Assembly: GCF_918797505.1 (NCBI RefSeq)
Contig: NC_092800.1
Coordinates: forward strand, 4,650,001 to 4,714,000
Origin: Bemisia tabaci
Taxonomy: Eukaryota > Arthropoda > Insecta > Hemiptera > Aleyrodidae
Length of the DNA stretch: 64,000 nucleotides
Direction: 5' to 3'
Part shown: positions 1 to 11,835 of the stretch, piece after piece
How the letters are laid out: each line of letters opens with the position of its first letter
Numbering within the stretch: position 1 is the stretch's first letter
Notes under the pieces: model-generated
What the model saw: the letters and a program-made list of their open reading frames with translations, nothing else
Told to the model about the DNA's origin: nothing
The model's database searches: none
Translations under genes and position numbers: made by a program

Positions 1-95
1 AATTATGCAAGTTTATTCTCGTTGAAAACTGAATTTTTTTAGTCGATTTTACAACGTTGGAATGGAGTTACGTTTCTTCGTGCGGGGAGAGCGCG
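1..95. repeat. Right part of a dispersed foldback element, cut by the window edge
   Basis: The stretch around 45-92 (a ttgga-atggagttacgtt core followed by ttcttcgtgcgggg) matches the right arm of the complete foldback at 31351-31588. The left arm would lie outside the window. Confidence 0.5.
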
Positions 96-347
96 ATGCA
101 TTACCGCGGAGACACTAGGCAGCGCCTCCTACTCAGACAGAGTTATGATTTCGAATAACTCACGCACGCCCGCCCGCGAATCATAAATAAAATGGCATAT
201 CCAACAAATTATTATCCTCGCTGTTTTAATCCTCCTTGTATTTGTTTTGTCTCTATTAATGCGGCCTATTATGAGGCAAACGTTCCATTACTCGACTTGG
301 ATTTTCGTCTCGGCTCGCTCCTCGTCGCGCGGCGGAAAAGTTATTTA
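96..347. other. No gene seen
   Basis: Non-repetitive, with AT-rich tracts rich in TAAT and ATAAAT and a GC-rich start. No open frame or splice-bounded exon was recognised. Confidence 0.5.
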
Positions 348-830
348 GCGGCTGAAAATATTAGCACTTAACTCCGGTTTAAATGAGGTTTTTACGAGGG
401 TTTACTCGTCATTATTAACAGGCCCTTGAAATTCTCGCACGACACTCTGCCTCCATTCGTCAACAAACCAAGTTTGAACTTTTTGTTATGATTTCGGATG
501 GATTTAAAGATAACGTGAAAGAAAGACATGAGAACGACATATTGCAAAATTTCGATGATATTTCAATGGAGAATTAGGTTTTTGGTTATTCAGCGGTTGA
601 TAATATAGCACTTAACTCCGGTTTAAATGAGGTTTTTACGAGGGTTTGTTCGCCTTTATTAACAGGCCCTTGAAATTCTCGTATGACACTGCCTCCATTC
701 GTCAACAAACCAAGTTTATTTCAAACTTTTTGTTATGATTTCGCATGGATTTAGGTAAATTTGATTATGTGAAAGGAAGACACGAGAACGACACATTGCA
801 AAATTTCGATGATATTTTAACGAAGAATTC
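348..830. repeat. Tandem duplication, two units of about 244 bases
   Basis: The motif agcacttaactccggttt occurs at 363 and again at 607. Downstream text (acgagggttt, aacaggcccttgaaattctc, ttcgtcaacaaaccaag, ttttgttatgatttcg) repeats in the same order with small differences. Copy one is about 348-577 and copy two about 593-830. Small indels show the duplication is not recent. Confidence 0.85.
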
Positions 831-900
831 GCAGGTGTCTGAAATTTTGTAATTTTCAAGTTTAAAATGAAACTACTAAGAGAACGGATCACGAGAATAT

Positions 901-1069
901 TAGTGGCGTGGCGTGCTTTGCGATGTATCGATTGATCTGCCATTTAAATCAGTGGTAAAGTATCGATAAACAGGATGTTCGCAGCGCGAACACCTCATTA
1001 TTAATCGATTATTTACCACAGCTTGAAATGGGGAAATATAGATAGATCGCAAAAGACGCCACGCCACTG
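901..1069. mobile_element. hAT-type MITE, family A copy 1
   Basis: This is a foldback of about 169 bases with ends TAGTGGCGTGGCGTG and CGCCACGCCACTG. The 8-base duplication GAGAATAT flanks it (893-900 and 1070-1077), as expected for hAT transposition. The interior has inverted ATCGATT and CCATTT motifs shared with copies at 7996, 8262 and 19627. There is no transposase, so it is non-autonomous. Confidence 0.88.
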
Positions 1070-1077
1070 GAGAATAT

Positions 1078-1615
1078 CCTTGGTTTCTAAGTTTAAACAT
1101 TTTTTGGAGGAGATATGCGACAAAGAAACCGAATCTGCTAAAATACATGTTTTTAAAAGGGAAATGCCGCCAGATGACGTCATGAGGTGGTATAATTTCT
1201 CACATTTATATATTTTAAGCACAATTTTCTAACTCAGAAAAACAACTAGTCGTGTGCTGATAATACCATGCAAATATATTAATAAAGGTAAAATAGTTAC
1301 GTGCTATTCTACAAGTTGTGAAAGAATTGGGAAAAAAATCTTCATGACTATTACGTTTCCTAATACTTTTTTTTTGCAATTGATTAGGCCTCTATTCCTT
1401 TTAATTTAGTATATTAGTAATCTACAGGCATCGATAGACTATTTTTAACTATAGAGACTTATTGTCCGTAGACATCAGAGGAATTTTTTCGGCACATCCA
1501 TTGATCCAGGCTTTTCCAATTTTCAGGGATTAAGGCCGAGTAAAATGTGTTTCTGCAGATTCACTCGTCAGTCACGAAAAATGTGATGCCATTCGCGGGA
1601 TTCGAACGTAGGACC
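1078..1615. other. No gene seen; short dispersed motif near 1160-1190
   Basis: AT-rich. The piece tgccgccagatgacgtcat near 1164 is the reverse complement of text at 39487-39515 and 39707-39735, so it is part of a dispersed repeat. Otherwise nothing recognised. Confidence 0.5.
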
Positions 1616-1619
1616 GAAT

Positions 1620-1756
1620 GGACTACATTTTGCAATTTGGAACTAAAAATTCTAGCCCGGTTTAAAAAAAACGTAACTGCCATTAGTTTCCCTATGCACA
1701 TAAGTGCTTTTTCAGAAGAGCCAGAATTTATAGTTCCAAATTGCAAAATGCAGTCC
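1620..1756. mobile_element. MITE family B copy 1
   Basis: Foldback of 137 bases starting GGACTACATTTTGCAATTTG and ending with the near-reverse complement (CAAATTGCAAAATGCAGTCC). It shares arms and loop text (tttccctatgcacataagtg) with copies at 27674, 40285 and 57643. Flanking bases suggest a short AT duplication, clearer in other copies. Confidence 0.85.
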
Positions 1757-2305
1757 AATTGACCTAGACCTAGAGTCAGACACGCTGTTCCTAATACTCA
1801 CAAACTCAATAAAAGTATTTTCCTTAACATAACTACAAATTTGCCGATTATTTTAATTCACGTCATTGTATCCCTCCCCGTGTTTTGTTACTCCATGGTA
1901 ACTAACATGGAAAACACATCCGCACTTCAAACGTGAAACTTTTCTCAACGAATACGGTCTGAGTTAAACAAACACAAGCGAAGGTGATAAGCGTCTCAGG
2001 GATGATTTAAAGTTAAGGAAGCAGGTTAGTCGAGTATAATTCCCTTCAGATGAAACTTGGGTATCGAGTAGTCCTACAGGGAAGGAGACGAGACCAACTT
2101 CTTCGACGTGTAATCACTTCCGAAGATCGAAAGAAGGATGCGGCAGGCCCTCGACCCCTGCTAACGGGAGGGTGGGCAAATAGCGCGGCTTAACTTTTAA
2201 TCGGCGGCTCATTAAAAGTCAGGAGTGCCGCTCTCGCGTACCCCTTTACAGCACCCCTTTGGATACGCCGGAGATCCACTCACTCCTGCCAACGTTGCCT
2301 TTTTG
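1757..2305. other. No gene seen
   Basis: Mixed composition, with a somewhat GC-richer stretch near 2040-2300. No convincing coding exon or repeat. Confidence 0.45.
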
Positions 2306-3358
2306 TCAGAAATACTGTAGATAATTGAGAAGCAAAGTCTCACTATGAATGACTCAGACGACGTTTTAACTAATTTGAACCTGATATGCTCAAAATGGCA
2401 GATTTTACGGGTAAAAATTGATTTAAAAATGTTTTTAAATGGGATTGAAAGCCTCATTATACATGAATCAGACGACGAGTTAACCTAATGTGTTCAAAAA
2501 GTCAGATTTTGTCAGAAATACTGTAGATAATTGAGAGGCAAAGTCTCACTATGAATGACTCAGGCGATGTTTTAACTGATTTGAACCTGATATGCTCAAA
2601 ATGACAGATTTTACGGGTAAAAATTGATCAAAAATGCTTTTAAATGGGATTGAAAACCTCATTATACACACTCAGTATGGGAAGAGTGACTTACCGGCCG
2701 AGTTATGGATCATGGAGCCATAAAATATAGTTCGTGGGGCCATGCTTATAGGTTCACGACTAATAAAGTATGGCTCAAAAAGTCATATTGTAGCCGGGAG
2801 GTCACTAAGGTGGGAAATTATGGATCTCCGAACCATTTTTTATGGGTCTCAGAGTCATACCTTTTTTTGAGTGCATGAATCAGACGACGTGTTAACCTAA
2901 TGTGTTCAAAAAGTCAGATTTTACAGTAGAAGAATTTCATACAAAATGGTTTTTAAATGAGACTGAAAGCCTTGCTATACATGAATCAAACGATGTTTCA
3001 ACTACTTTTAACCTTATATGTTTAAAGTCAGATTTTACAGTAGAATAATTAAATACAATTTTTTTTTTAAATGAGACTGAAAGTCTCACAACACATTATT
3101 TAGACGATCTATTAGCCAGTTTTAACCTAATTTGTTTAAAAAGTCAGATTTTACAAGAGAAAAATTGCAGGAAAAATGTTTTTGTTTTTTTATCTAGATT
3201 GAAAGCCCTTTTTATACACGAATCAGACGCTGAGTAATCTAGTGACTAGTTCTATCTTATAATTCAAAAGGTCAGATTTTACGAGTGGAGGATTAAAGCA
3301 ATTTTTTTATTTAAATGAGATTGAAAGCCTCACAATACACGAATAAGATGATCTTCTA
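2306..3358. repeat. Degenerate tandem array, units of about 105-125 bases
   Basis: Units share the order: aaagtctcac or gaaagcctca, then tacatgaatcagacgacg, then gttttaac-taatttgaacc, then a tgttcaaaaagtcagatttt block, then an A-rich piece and ttttaaatgagattgaaag. At least eight unit starts can be followed. The first two units are closest to each other and the later ones more diverged. One unit is interrupted by the MITE at 2669-2873. Confidence 0.85.
2669..2873. mobile_element. MITE inserted in the tandem array
   Basis: Begins CACTCAGTATG and ends CATACCTTTTTTTGAGTG. Comparison with the uninterrupted unit (attatacatgaatcag, 2454-2469) shows the inserted bases exactly, with the dinucleotide CA on both sides (2667-2668 and 2874-2875). 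The interior repeats atggctc/gagccata motifs in both orientations. Confidence 0.8.
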
Positions 3359-3770
3359 GAATCAGAGAATCTTAAGTTATAAATAGTTTATGCAAGTCTA
3401 TACCCATGGTGTCATGATAGCATTTGAGTTTCCATTATAGAATATTCAACAGAAGTGGCAACGGTGACAACCTCTTTCCCGCAACGTGTTCCAAATAATT
3501 TCCTCAGTGGGAAAATTGGTATTCTTGCACATGTCTTCTTCATCTGGCCTACAATTTTGATTAGTTGACAGTCTGCATGGTAATTAAGTGGCGTAGATGT
3601 GAGATACGCGAGCGAAAGCCCAAAGGAGCTTTCGCGGAGGAAAATGACGCATTGACACCTTGAAAAGTAGCTTATTCAAAACTAAAGGAAGTGAGAAAAT
3701 GAAAATCCTGCCATGAGGTGATGAAAGCGAGTTAGGTCTGTATTTCGTCATCTTCCGCCCAAAATCTCAG
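3359..3770. other. No gene seen
   Basis: Anonymous AT-rich sequence between the tandem array and the next MITE. No open frame of note. Confidence 0.45.
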
Positions 3771-3971
3771 AAGCACCATGCGAAGTTTAAAAATTTCCGC
3801 CGCCACTTTATTTTTTTACAGAGAAATTGTTGGTTGAATCTGTTTGAAAATTTCATGAATTTTATCGGCAGCTCAAAGAAAATTCAGTGATATTTTCGAA
3901 CAGCTTTTTTGAAAAATTTCTCTATAAAAAATGAATAGGCGGCAGAAATTTTAAAACTTCGTTTGGTGCTT
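3771..3971. mobile_element. Foldback MITE
   Basis: Inverted ends of about 35 bases: AAGCACCATGCGAAGTTTAA at the left and the matching TTAAAACTTCGTTTGGTGCTT at the right, followed inward by ccgccgcc/ggcggc and a second inverted gagaaattgttggtt-type segment. Only one copy was seen in the window. Confidence 0.75.
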
Positions 3972-4215
3972 GCGATACTTTGTCCGAAAGGTGACAATTT
4001 ATAGGCGCTCCTTAAACACCTCTTTTCTTCAGATAGGTCTGTGAAATCAGCTGTCCAAAATTTTGATGAATTTTACGTATAATCTAAGGAGAAATGGTTG
4101 AAACATTCGATAAGAACTCGTACGGTTCTTGAAGAAAATTAGGTTTACAAGTTGGAATATTGTGTCGCTGAAACGAAGTTACGTTTTTTTTTTGTCTGGA
4201 GACCTACGAGTTGTA

Positions 4216-4464
4216 CACTTAAAAAAAAGAGGTAGGGGTTAAGTCCCAACTGTTGGATGATATGGACATTTCCAATTAATTGTGGTAGTGCCCCGATTAA
4301 TTGTGGTAGTACCCCAATAAATTAGGTTACTAACCCAAATGTTGCGGTACTACCCCAACTTAAGTTGCGATACTACAAAAATCAATTAGAAATGTCCATA
4401 TCATCCAACAAATTGGGGTAGTACCGCAATTTTCGGAGATAACCCCTCACACTTTTTTTCCGTG
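4216..4464. mobile_element. Foldback MITE with TA target duplication
   Basis: Ends are CACTTAAAAAAAAG and CTTTTTTTCCGTG, with TA on both sides (4214-4215 and 4465-4466). The inverted interior includes tgttggatgatatggacatt and its complement atgtccatatcatccaaca. Several GTAGTACCCC-type motifs repeat in the centre. The same CAC...GTG and TA pattern occurs at 28051-28395. Confidence 0.82.
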
Positions 4465-4466
4465 TA

Positions 4467-5565
4467 ACGTACAAAACGTAGGAACCGATCCTTCACCTAC
4501 GATGTAAGCCATCAGGATTCTGAAAAAATGCAGTCGTGGGTTACCAAGAGAAACTGAGCAGCATTTCTACCTGCTGCTATCGTGACCTTTGCGTTTATAA
4601 ATGAACAACAAGAAAACATCGTTTCAAAACAGTGGGCTGTGTGTTTGGCAAGCGTCAGCGTGAGGTAATGAGTTGATACAGCAAGGAGCCAGTGTCTGCA
4701 GCTCCTGTCTGCAATTCCCATAAAAATATACGAGTGTATGCTACGCGAAGATTCCCTGATGAAAAACTACGGAATGTAGTTAGCGGCCGAGTATATTGCA
4801 AGTGCATAAATCAACGAATAACCTGCGCAACTACATGCCTGCCGCGGAATCTTGGGCCTCGGGCTGTCATGGTATGTGGGGCCAAGATGAGAACTTGGTC
4901 AGAACGAGGAAAACGGGAAACGAAATGCTGCGCTGTCGTGATAGGGGCGACTCTACGCGTGATGGACAGGGTTCGCGATGGCACTATGTTAGAAAAAGCT
5001 GGAGGAGAGGTGAAGGTATACAGCCACTAACGTGGATTTTAAAATGTGATTCTTTCGGGCCCACAAGCTGAGTAGGATACAAACATTGGGTCTTACAGCT
5101 TGCAGATATTTATTTCTTTTTTCTACTCATCAATGGAATTTTTATCACTGAAATGGATTGTTGAAGAAATAGACCCACGGCAGGTGTAGAACATCCCCGA
5201 CCACCTTAAAAACTTTTGATCAAATTTAGCTTTAGAATTGATATTTGGGAGTCCTACACGGTCAAAGGGAACTGTCTTTGAGACCCCATAAGCTTCTTTT
5301 GGAGGAATTGGTCTTTCAGGGAGGTACGGAGCCCGACTGATTTTTAGCAACAACCAGCCCTTTTTGTGGCTCATCTTTAAAAGATCACAAAAATTGCAAA
5401 ACTTTGGTCCAAACTGTAAGAGTCTATTTATTGCCGTTTCAAAATTCGGAGCAGTCAACTATAACTTCGGATCCAAAATTCGAACTTTTAATTGAGGACC
5501 TCTGTTCCTACTCGTCGATGCCTCAGCTGTGCGAAACTGTGAACATGTTTTCCTTTTTTTCACAA
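4467..5565. other. No recognised gene; weak overlapping open frames
   Basis: Open frames of 90-134 codons exist on both strands (about 4692-5071 plus, 5123-5458 minus, 5404-5808 plus). None resembles a known protein and the last runs into a MITE arm. They are treated as chance frames. Confidence 0.4.
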
Positions 5566-6720
5566 TTTTGTAAGGCAAACAATGGAGATGTTGCATGTGT
5601 GAGGAATTTGCGATTTGACTACTGGTTTTTATGTAAAAGCTTGCAAGAAACACGATGGTGCCACTGGTTGTCTCTGAAATTAACTCCCAAGCTCAAAAAA
5701 AGCTCTCCAGTTGAAGCCAAAATGGAGGGGATATCCTACCTCATTCTGAGAGTTCACGTCTATATCAAGACAAACTCTCCATTCAAAGATAGGGAGCAAA
5801 TACATTGACAGGGTTGCCGTGTTTTCAGTTTTAGAGTCCCCAGATAAAGTGGCAGCCCTGTCAATGTATTTGCTCCCTATCTTAATGGGCCTGTTGCAAA
5901 CTTTTGCTAGAGCAAAAATAAGAGTTGTTTCCCATAGATGATGCCTCAAAAATCACGATGAGCGCATCGGCAAAGTCTAAAATGCACTCATAAATTCACA
6001 ATCTGCGTGAGAAAGTTGCGTTATTTTGAGCCCCCCGCTTCAAAAACGATACTACGGCACAGGTGAACATTTTGTAAGAGGAGTCGTTCCATCGTCGGCA
6101 ATACTCATCATGGCCGACGCCAATCCGCCAAAACACGTGTGATGGGACGAGATAACACCTGAACTGGATTAGACCAGATAACAATCGGCGTGTTTACGTT
6201 CATATTTTCCACGCCCGAATTGATTGACTTTGAACTCTCCTCGAATTACGCGCGGAACTGCGCGCGCAAGCGTCAGCCATGCTGAATATCGCCGACGATG
6301 GAGCGACTCCTCTAACAAAATGTTCACCTGTGCCGTAGTATCGTTTTTGAAGCGGGAAGCTTAAAATAACGCAAATTTCTTACGCAGATTGTGGAGTTAT
6401 GAGTGCATTTCAGACTTTGCCGATGCGCTCATCGTGATTTTTGAGGCATTATCTATAAGAGACAACTCTTATTTTTGCTCTAGCAAAAGTTTGCAACAGG
6501 CCCATTGCAGGGAGAGTTTGTCTTGATGTAGAGGTGGACTCTCAGGATAGCGTGGGATATCCCCTCCATTTTGGCCTCAACTTGAGAGCTTTTTTTGAGC
6601 TTAGGAGTTGATTTCAGAGAAAACCAGTGGCACCATCGTGTTTCTTGCAAACTTTTACGTAAGAATTAATGTCACATCGCAAATTCCTCACACATGCAAC
6701 ATTTCCATTGCACAATAAAA
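5566..6720. mobile_element. Foldback element family F copy 1, with a nested foldback
   Basis: The outer inverted arms run from about 5566 and back from about 6720. They share atgttgcatgtgtgaggaat, cttgcaagaaacacgatgg, a purine-rich gctcaaaaaaagctct and ggaggggatatcc blocks. A small internal hairpin (tagggagcaaatacattgac and its complement, 5793-5882) follows. The nested element at 5886-6504 interrupts the right side. Diverged copies lie at 32806-33190 and, as fragments, at 33385-33850. Confidence 0.82.
5886..6504. mobile_element. Nested foldback with arms of about 205 bases
   Basis: Starts TGGGCCTGTTGCAAACTTTT and ends with its complement AAAAGTTTGCAACAGGCCCA. Arms run about 5886-6092 and 6303-6504 with few differences; the loop of about 210 bases is GC-richer. 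The copy of the host element at 32806-33190 reads ccctatctttgca at the equivalent site and so shows the empty state. A related remnant occurs at about 16525-16612. Confidence 0.85.
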
Positions 6721-7987
6721 TATTTGATAGTTAGTAAGTCTGGAGCGTGCCTTACAACTCAATCAATAACCTTCCTCTGACAAGAGAAAAATAAAAATAT
6801 TTGTTGTTTTTTCTATGTTGCGTTAAAGTCACCGAATTGACTCTGATACACGCAAAATCTACACGCAATGGGAAAACTATATGTAAATGTAAATGGTGTT
6901 CTTGTTGCGTGCCGATAAGTTTCCTTGAGATATTCCAAACGCATTCAGTTAGTTCTCTCGCAATTTTAAGTATCCGCCCTTCTTTGAAATTATATTATTA
7001 CAATGAGGTTTGCAATTATTCATGTAGTCCTTCAGAGAAAAATTGTGTGACATGGAGCAGGAGCATATGCCTTCTAATTTTGACCGCTCCATTTTTATTG
7101 GAAAAGGAAAGAGAAGAACAAACCTCACTCTAATGTGCATTGTTTGTTCCAAGAGTCAATGTTGTTTTTCATGAAGCATGCATGTAAAGTCTGTGAAAAA
7201 TTTACAACAATTAAAATTATTCGATTTATCCTCGGTGGCATGGCTTCTTCTGACGAAAAAGTGGCGAAAACTGAGTGCTTCAGGAATTTAAAAGACAACT
7301 GATTTTTTTTTGCTAAATTGCTTTTATTTTAAATGAAAATCCAACAAGATATCATTCTTACATATTTGAAAAAACTTATGTGTTACACCATGCACTAATC
7401 TATGGCACTCGTCTGACAGTAATTACCTGAAGTTCGATGTAGATGTTTGGTCTTGCTAATTTCATCGTTCATATTTTTTCTTGACGTTTTGATTCATGGA
7501 AAAAATATGCGCACATGGTTTATAATAAAGCGATTTTTCGTAGATAAATTCCTTTCATGAAGTAGACATTTTCTGCAAAATTCATGCAGAAATCTTCATC
7601 GCTACTATCTCCTATTCTCGAAAGAACAATTGTTCTAAAATGCGAAACAGACATTTCGGCTGAGCGTGAAATTTAGAGAAATCTCACAGAGCATTGTCGT
7701 TGGCTCACATGTACCAATACGATTTCCTCATTGTTCAAAGCACGTTTCGAAATTCGACATTCGCTTTGAGCTATTAAATTCGATGAGTCGTCAAAATCTT
7801 TCGGAATGGCACATGCGTGCGCGATAAACTATGAAACGTTTCCTCAATACGGGCCGTGAAAAGGAGAAAAAAGCTACGCTCTCAATGAACAATGCTCGTG
7901 TGTTTTACCAGGTGGGAACACATCTCGAAGATTATTGCGGTGCGTTTTCACGGACATAATCGCCGCAGACTTCGTCGCTTCTTTGAC
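6721..7987. other. No gene seen
   Basis: AT-rich anonymous DNA. An open frame of 110 codons at 6801-7133 has no recognisable similarity and no flanking splice signals that I trust. Confidence 0.4.
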
Positions 7988-7995
7988 GTCCGAGC

Positions 7996-8159
7996 CAGTG
8001 GCGTGGCGTGCTTTGCGATTTATCGATTGATCTGCCATTTAAACCTATGGAAAAGGATCGATTAACAGGGTGTTCGCAGCGAACACTTTAATAATCGATT
8101 CTTTACCACGGATTCAAATGGGGAAATATCGATAATCGATCATTCACGCCACGCCACTG
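7996..8159. mobile_element. hAT-type MITE, family A copy 2
   Basis: Ends CAGTGGCGTGGCGTGCTTTG and CACGCCACGCCACTG, with the same ATCGATT, CCATTTAAA and GTTCGCAGCGAACAC interior as copy 1. The flanking eight bases (gtccgagc and gtaagagc) agree at six positions, consistent with an aged 8-base duplication. Confidence 0.85.
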
Positions 8160-8261
8160 GTAAGAGCGTATCTCAGTTCCTTCGTGAGCTCTGTTTTGCA
8201 TGTAAATCCATGCTTTCTGGGGGTCACGCGGAATTTGAGATGCGCCTTTACACCAGAGGAA

Positions 8262-8435
8262 CGCGACGAATTGCGAGGCGTGAGTCATCGGGTATTGATA
8301 GTTTCCCATTTGAAACTGTGTTGAAGAATCGATTAGTAAGGTGTACATTGCAAAAATCATGACAATCGATTCTTTTCCATAGGGATAAATGGAGGATCAT
8401 TTGATTTATCGCAAAAAACGCCGAGCCATTGTCAC
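8262..8435. mobile_element. Family A MITE copy 3, diverged
   Basis: The interior pattern tcccatttgaaactgtgtt, agaatcgattagtaaggtgt and ttcttttccatagggataaa follows the family A order, with degraded ends (gcgaggcgtgagtc and aaaaacgccgagccattg). It lies just 100 bases right of copy 2. Confidence 0.65.
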
Positions 8436-9284
8436 TGCATCTCGTGAACATCCACCTCTTGTGATGAAATTCAGACGCATGAGTTTTATACCCGTATCAT
8501 GTCGACTTTTTATGTAAGGTACTGATTGAGAAAGCTATGCAGTTTACCGAGTCGTGAAATAAGCACTGGATTATTTAAGGGAAAGTAAAATTTCATTTTC
8601 TTTCAAAAGCGGAGTTTTCGTTCAAACGGGACATGAGTCTGGGCCCCATTTCTAAATTACACGCGTGGCTGTATCATTTAAAGGTTGCGTGTCAAAGTAA
8701 TGAAATTTAAGAGGCATTGTATTGGTAAAAAGTTATAGGTAATAAATATATATAAAAAAGTAATGCATTGATTGACAGATCTCCGTTTCACTATAAAGGT
8801 AATAACTGGAGGGATGGATATTTTGAAATCTGCCTCTTTCATTCAACTCCAGTGCTTACAATGTAAGGGATATTGCTCAGTGTAAGGATTGATTTCTACA
8901 CTTACAAGTTAAAAATCAATGGCATATACATTTCGAAATCCAAATCTACTCATGAATGTCAGCACTTTAAACGTAAATATTGATCAATACATAGATTAAC
9001 GGATTTTCATCCCCGCGTTTAAGAGAAAAATGGGCGGGATGGAAATTTTGATATGTAACTCTTCTGATTAATTTTAGTCCTTAAAAATGTAGCCTACGTT
9101 AATCAAATTATAAAAATTTAAAGATTAATTGCATCAAAAAACAGGAATTATGGAAAAGGTGGAGCAGTCCTGAAGATCGTGTGGCCCCCAGAAAACTTGA
9201 ATGGTCAGATATATATTTCGGCTCTTTTGTAATTTACCTATGTTGATTTTAAGGTTCTGTAGGAGTTTGGCGAGACTATAGGTT
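8436..9284. other. No gene seen
   Basis: AT-rich anonymous sequence without repeats or open frames of note. Confidence 0.45.
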
Positions 9285-9548
9285 GTAAGTAAGTTGGAAT
9301 TAGTCAGCTAACGTGCGTTATAAAGCAAGAAAACTGGAAATCTTAATACAGAGGGAAAAAGCTCATTTGAGCACAATTTTCCCTCAAAGAGGTACGCTGT
9401 TTGGTGCAACTCTAGTTGCAAATGAGAGAAAATTGTGCTCATATGAGCTTTTTCCCTCTGTATTGAGATTTCCAGTTTTCTCGATTTGTAACGCAAAATA
9501 GCTAAAAAATTCCAACTTACTGTCTTACGACTCGTGCGTCCACCGCAA
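9285..9548. mobile_element. Foldback MITE, family K-insert copy 1
   Basis: Inverted arms contain gtaagtaagttgg, acgtgcgttataaagcaaga, aatacagagggaaaaagctc and agcacaattttccctc. The right end extends through gtcttacgactcgtgcgtcc and accgcaa. The element at 33966-34246 has the same arms and the same one-sided extension in opposite orientation, so the extension belongs to the element. Confidence 0.8.
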
Positions 9549-9652
9549 CTATTATCTAGACTATTAACTATATTCTGGACTATTAACTATATTTTAGACT
9601 ATTGTCTAGACTAGTAACTATGTTATTGCTATAATCTAGACTATTATCATTC
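9549..9652. repeat. Degenerate minisatellite (ctagactattaactatatt type)
   Basis: About five imperfect repeats of an AT-rich unit built around tagactatta/actatatt follow directly after the MITE. Confidence 0.75.
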
Positions 9653-10190
9653 AATCTTACCTCAAACAACTTTTCAAGTAGGGAATAATTCACATTTCGA
9701 ACTTGTGTACTGCATGCATCATTATAAATGTTTTCTCAATAAAACACTGGCAGTCGAAAGCTGCTTAGACAGGAAAAATCGAAAAACCGCACATACGATG
9801 ATTAGTGCGATCAATTATCCTTTTAAATGTGAGTTACAGTATCAAATCAGAAATATTGCCACGATCTTGCAGCAACGTGCAGAGCTGTCAAAAATATGGT
9901 TGATGGGCCCCTGAGGTTGACGAGAAGCCCTCTCATTGGCTGATGTGATTCTCATTCCTTATTCGGCTGAGGACTTCCGCGGCGGCCAATCAGCGGACGA
10001 GTTCGTTAAACAATAAAATCATTAATTTGCTTTTGACAAGCTTTTCTCTCTCGTGTCTTCCATATGATAAACTTATTTGTGCCTAAGCATAATAATGGTG
10101 CTTGCCAAAATTAAAATTCACAATGCGTCGCGGACAACGACGGGTGGTGGCTGCTTTAAAGTTAAAGGTCGATCAGTCAGCAAACCAGAC

Positions 10191-10194
<4 letters not shown>
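9653..10194. other. No gene seen
   Basis: Anonymous sequence. A 69-codon frame at 9705-9914 has no recognisable similarity. Confidence 0.4.

Positions 10195-10221
<27 letters not shown>
10195..10221. repeat. Poly-T run, 27 bases
   Basis: Uninterrupted T run. It could be the poly-A tail of a minus-strand retrotransposed fragment, but no body of such an element was recognised beside it. Confidence 0.9.
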
Positions 10222-10553
10222 ACTAATATATAATTTTTGTATTGAACATGAGCTTAGTATGAGCTTTGTAGTTAGACTTTTGGGTGTCAACTTGATTACT
10301 TGAAGACAGCTTAAACCAATAAACCGTGAAAGGGTTCTCTTTTATTTGTTGATTATTGATGATTCCCTCACATAATAACTATTTAATAAAGGAAGTTTTG
10401 AATTCAATTTGATTAGACTGGCAAAAAAAATTGTCGAAAAATTAGTATCACTGTTATTTGAAGGCACCTATAATAAAACCGGGAACCCTCTAATGCAGTG
10501 CTAGATAACAAACTAACAAGAAACAAATGCACATAAAGGCATCGTGTGATTTT

Positions 10554-10555
<2 letters not shown>

Positions 10556-10599
<44 letters not shown>
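10556..10599. repeat. Poly-A run, 44 bases
   Basis: Uninterrupted A run. Lysine- and phenylalanine-rich open frames across it are artefacts of the homopolymer. Confidence 0.92.
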
Positions 10600-10601
<2 letters not shown>

Positions 10602-11835
10602 AGAAAAATGTGCGAGGTGCATTCCTCGTCAATGCACCCTCACTTCAAATGCATCCATCCTCTTTCATTTGCGTTAACATTTCAAAATTCAGCCTCCCTT
10701 CCATATGTATCATTTTCTCTCGAAAATAATGTATTGCAGCTTCCGCGTATACTTCCATTCTCTTCCTTGGCACGACAGTGCAGCCGCTTCAGGCCATAAG
10801 ATTGAAGTTCTGAATAATAAATAAAAATGCAAAAAAAAAGAATAAAAAAAGTTTTATTTCAGCGAAGAATTATTTCAATGAATTTAACGACGTAATTTGA
10901 AGATGGCCTTAAATTTTTTAAGTATCTTTATCGGTCTCTGACTTTCATTAGTCTAAACACAGCACGAATTGACTCCCCTTAAAATCTCTACGTAGAAGGC
11001 GAGAGAATGATTTGTTATTGCCCGGCGCTCAAAAATTCCTCAACCTTGAGAAACAATGCATCTAGAGCAAGCGAGAAATATTAAATTAAAACCTCGTTAA
11101 GACTGGACTTCACTCCTCTTATAACCCTGCTAACCTCAGCCGCACAAAATTATATCCTTTGGAATGGAAAACGTGTCATTGAGAATGAGATTTTAACACT
11201 GTTGTCAAACTGAATTCGTAACAATGAAATGCGACTAGTTTCCCATATTAGAAATGGATGTAAGGATTAATTTAAACTTTTACAACCCCGGCCTAGCGCC
11301 TCAGCAGTACGTGACTTGTTAATTTAAGAATTGAGTTGGAATGAGGGAGAAAAGGACTAATCTATAAACGGTTTCTCGATCAGCATATAGGAGTTTGTGA
11401 GTCAAGAAAAAACAATCAAAAACACATTTAGGACAGAGTTCTCAAGGTCGAGACCTTCGGAATTTACGTCTTTGAAATATTTTCGTGGTCTCAATGGCGG
11501 GCACGTATAATATTTTGTATAATTCCAACAACAAATAATTTATATGGTAAAAATATTTTTTTTGAAGCAGAATTTTCAAAAATGTTTAACTTAATTTGGA
11601 CCTTGAAACAAGCTCTCAGGGGGTAGATGGAAGTTTTTTAAGTTTCACTTTCCTCATAACTGATTTTGCACTTGAATAAAAAGTTGAGTGGAGGTAAACT
11701 AATATTCTAGCATATATTACTGCATTCAGTGGTAGATTTTGTCGGTGGACTCTGTAGGTGAATTTAGACAAATAGATCGATACTGAAACATACAATTCTG
11801 TTTCCATGAGTACCCTCCAGGATACTTATTTTCCA
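10600..11835. other. No gene seen
   Basis: Anonymous AT-rich sequence. Nothing coding or repetitive recognised on either strand. Confidence 0.4.

Noticed and set aside
1588..1615. tRNA-like B-box (GTTCGAATCCC on the minus strand)
   Set aside because: The flanking T-stem does not pair and no A-box or cloverleaf could be drawn, so neither a tRNA nor a SINE head is supported.
10413..10799. Poly-Lys and poly-Phe containing frames
   Set aside because: Produced by the 44-base A run at 10556.
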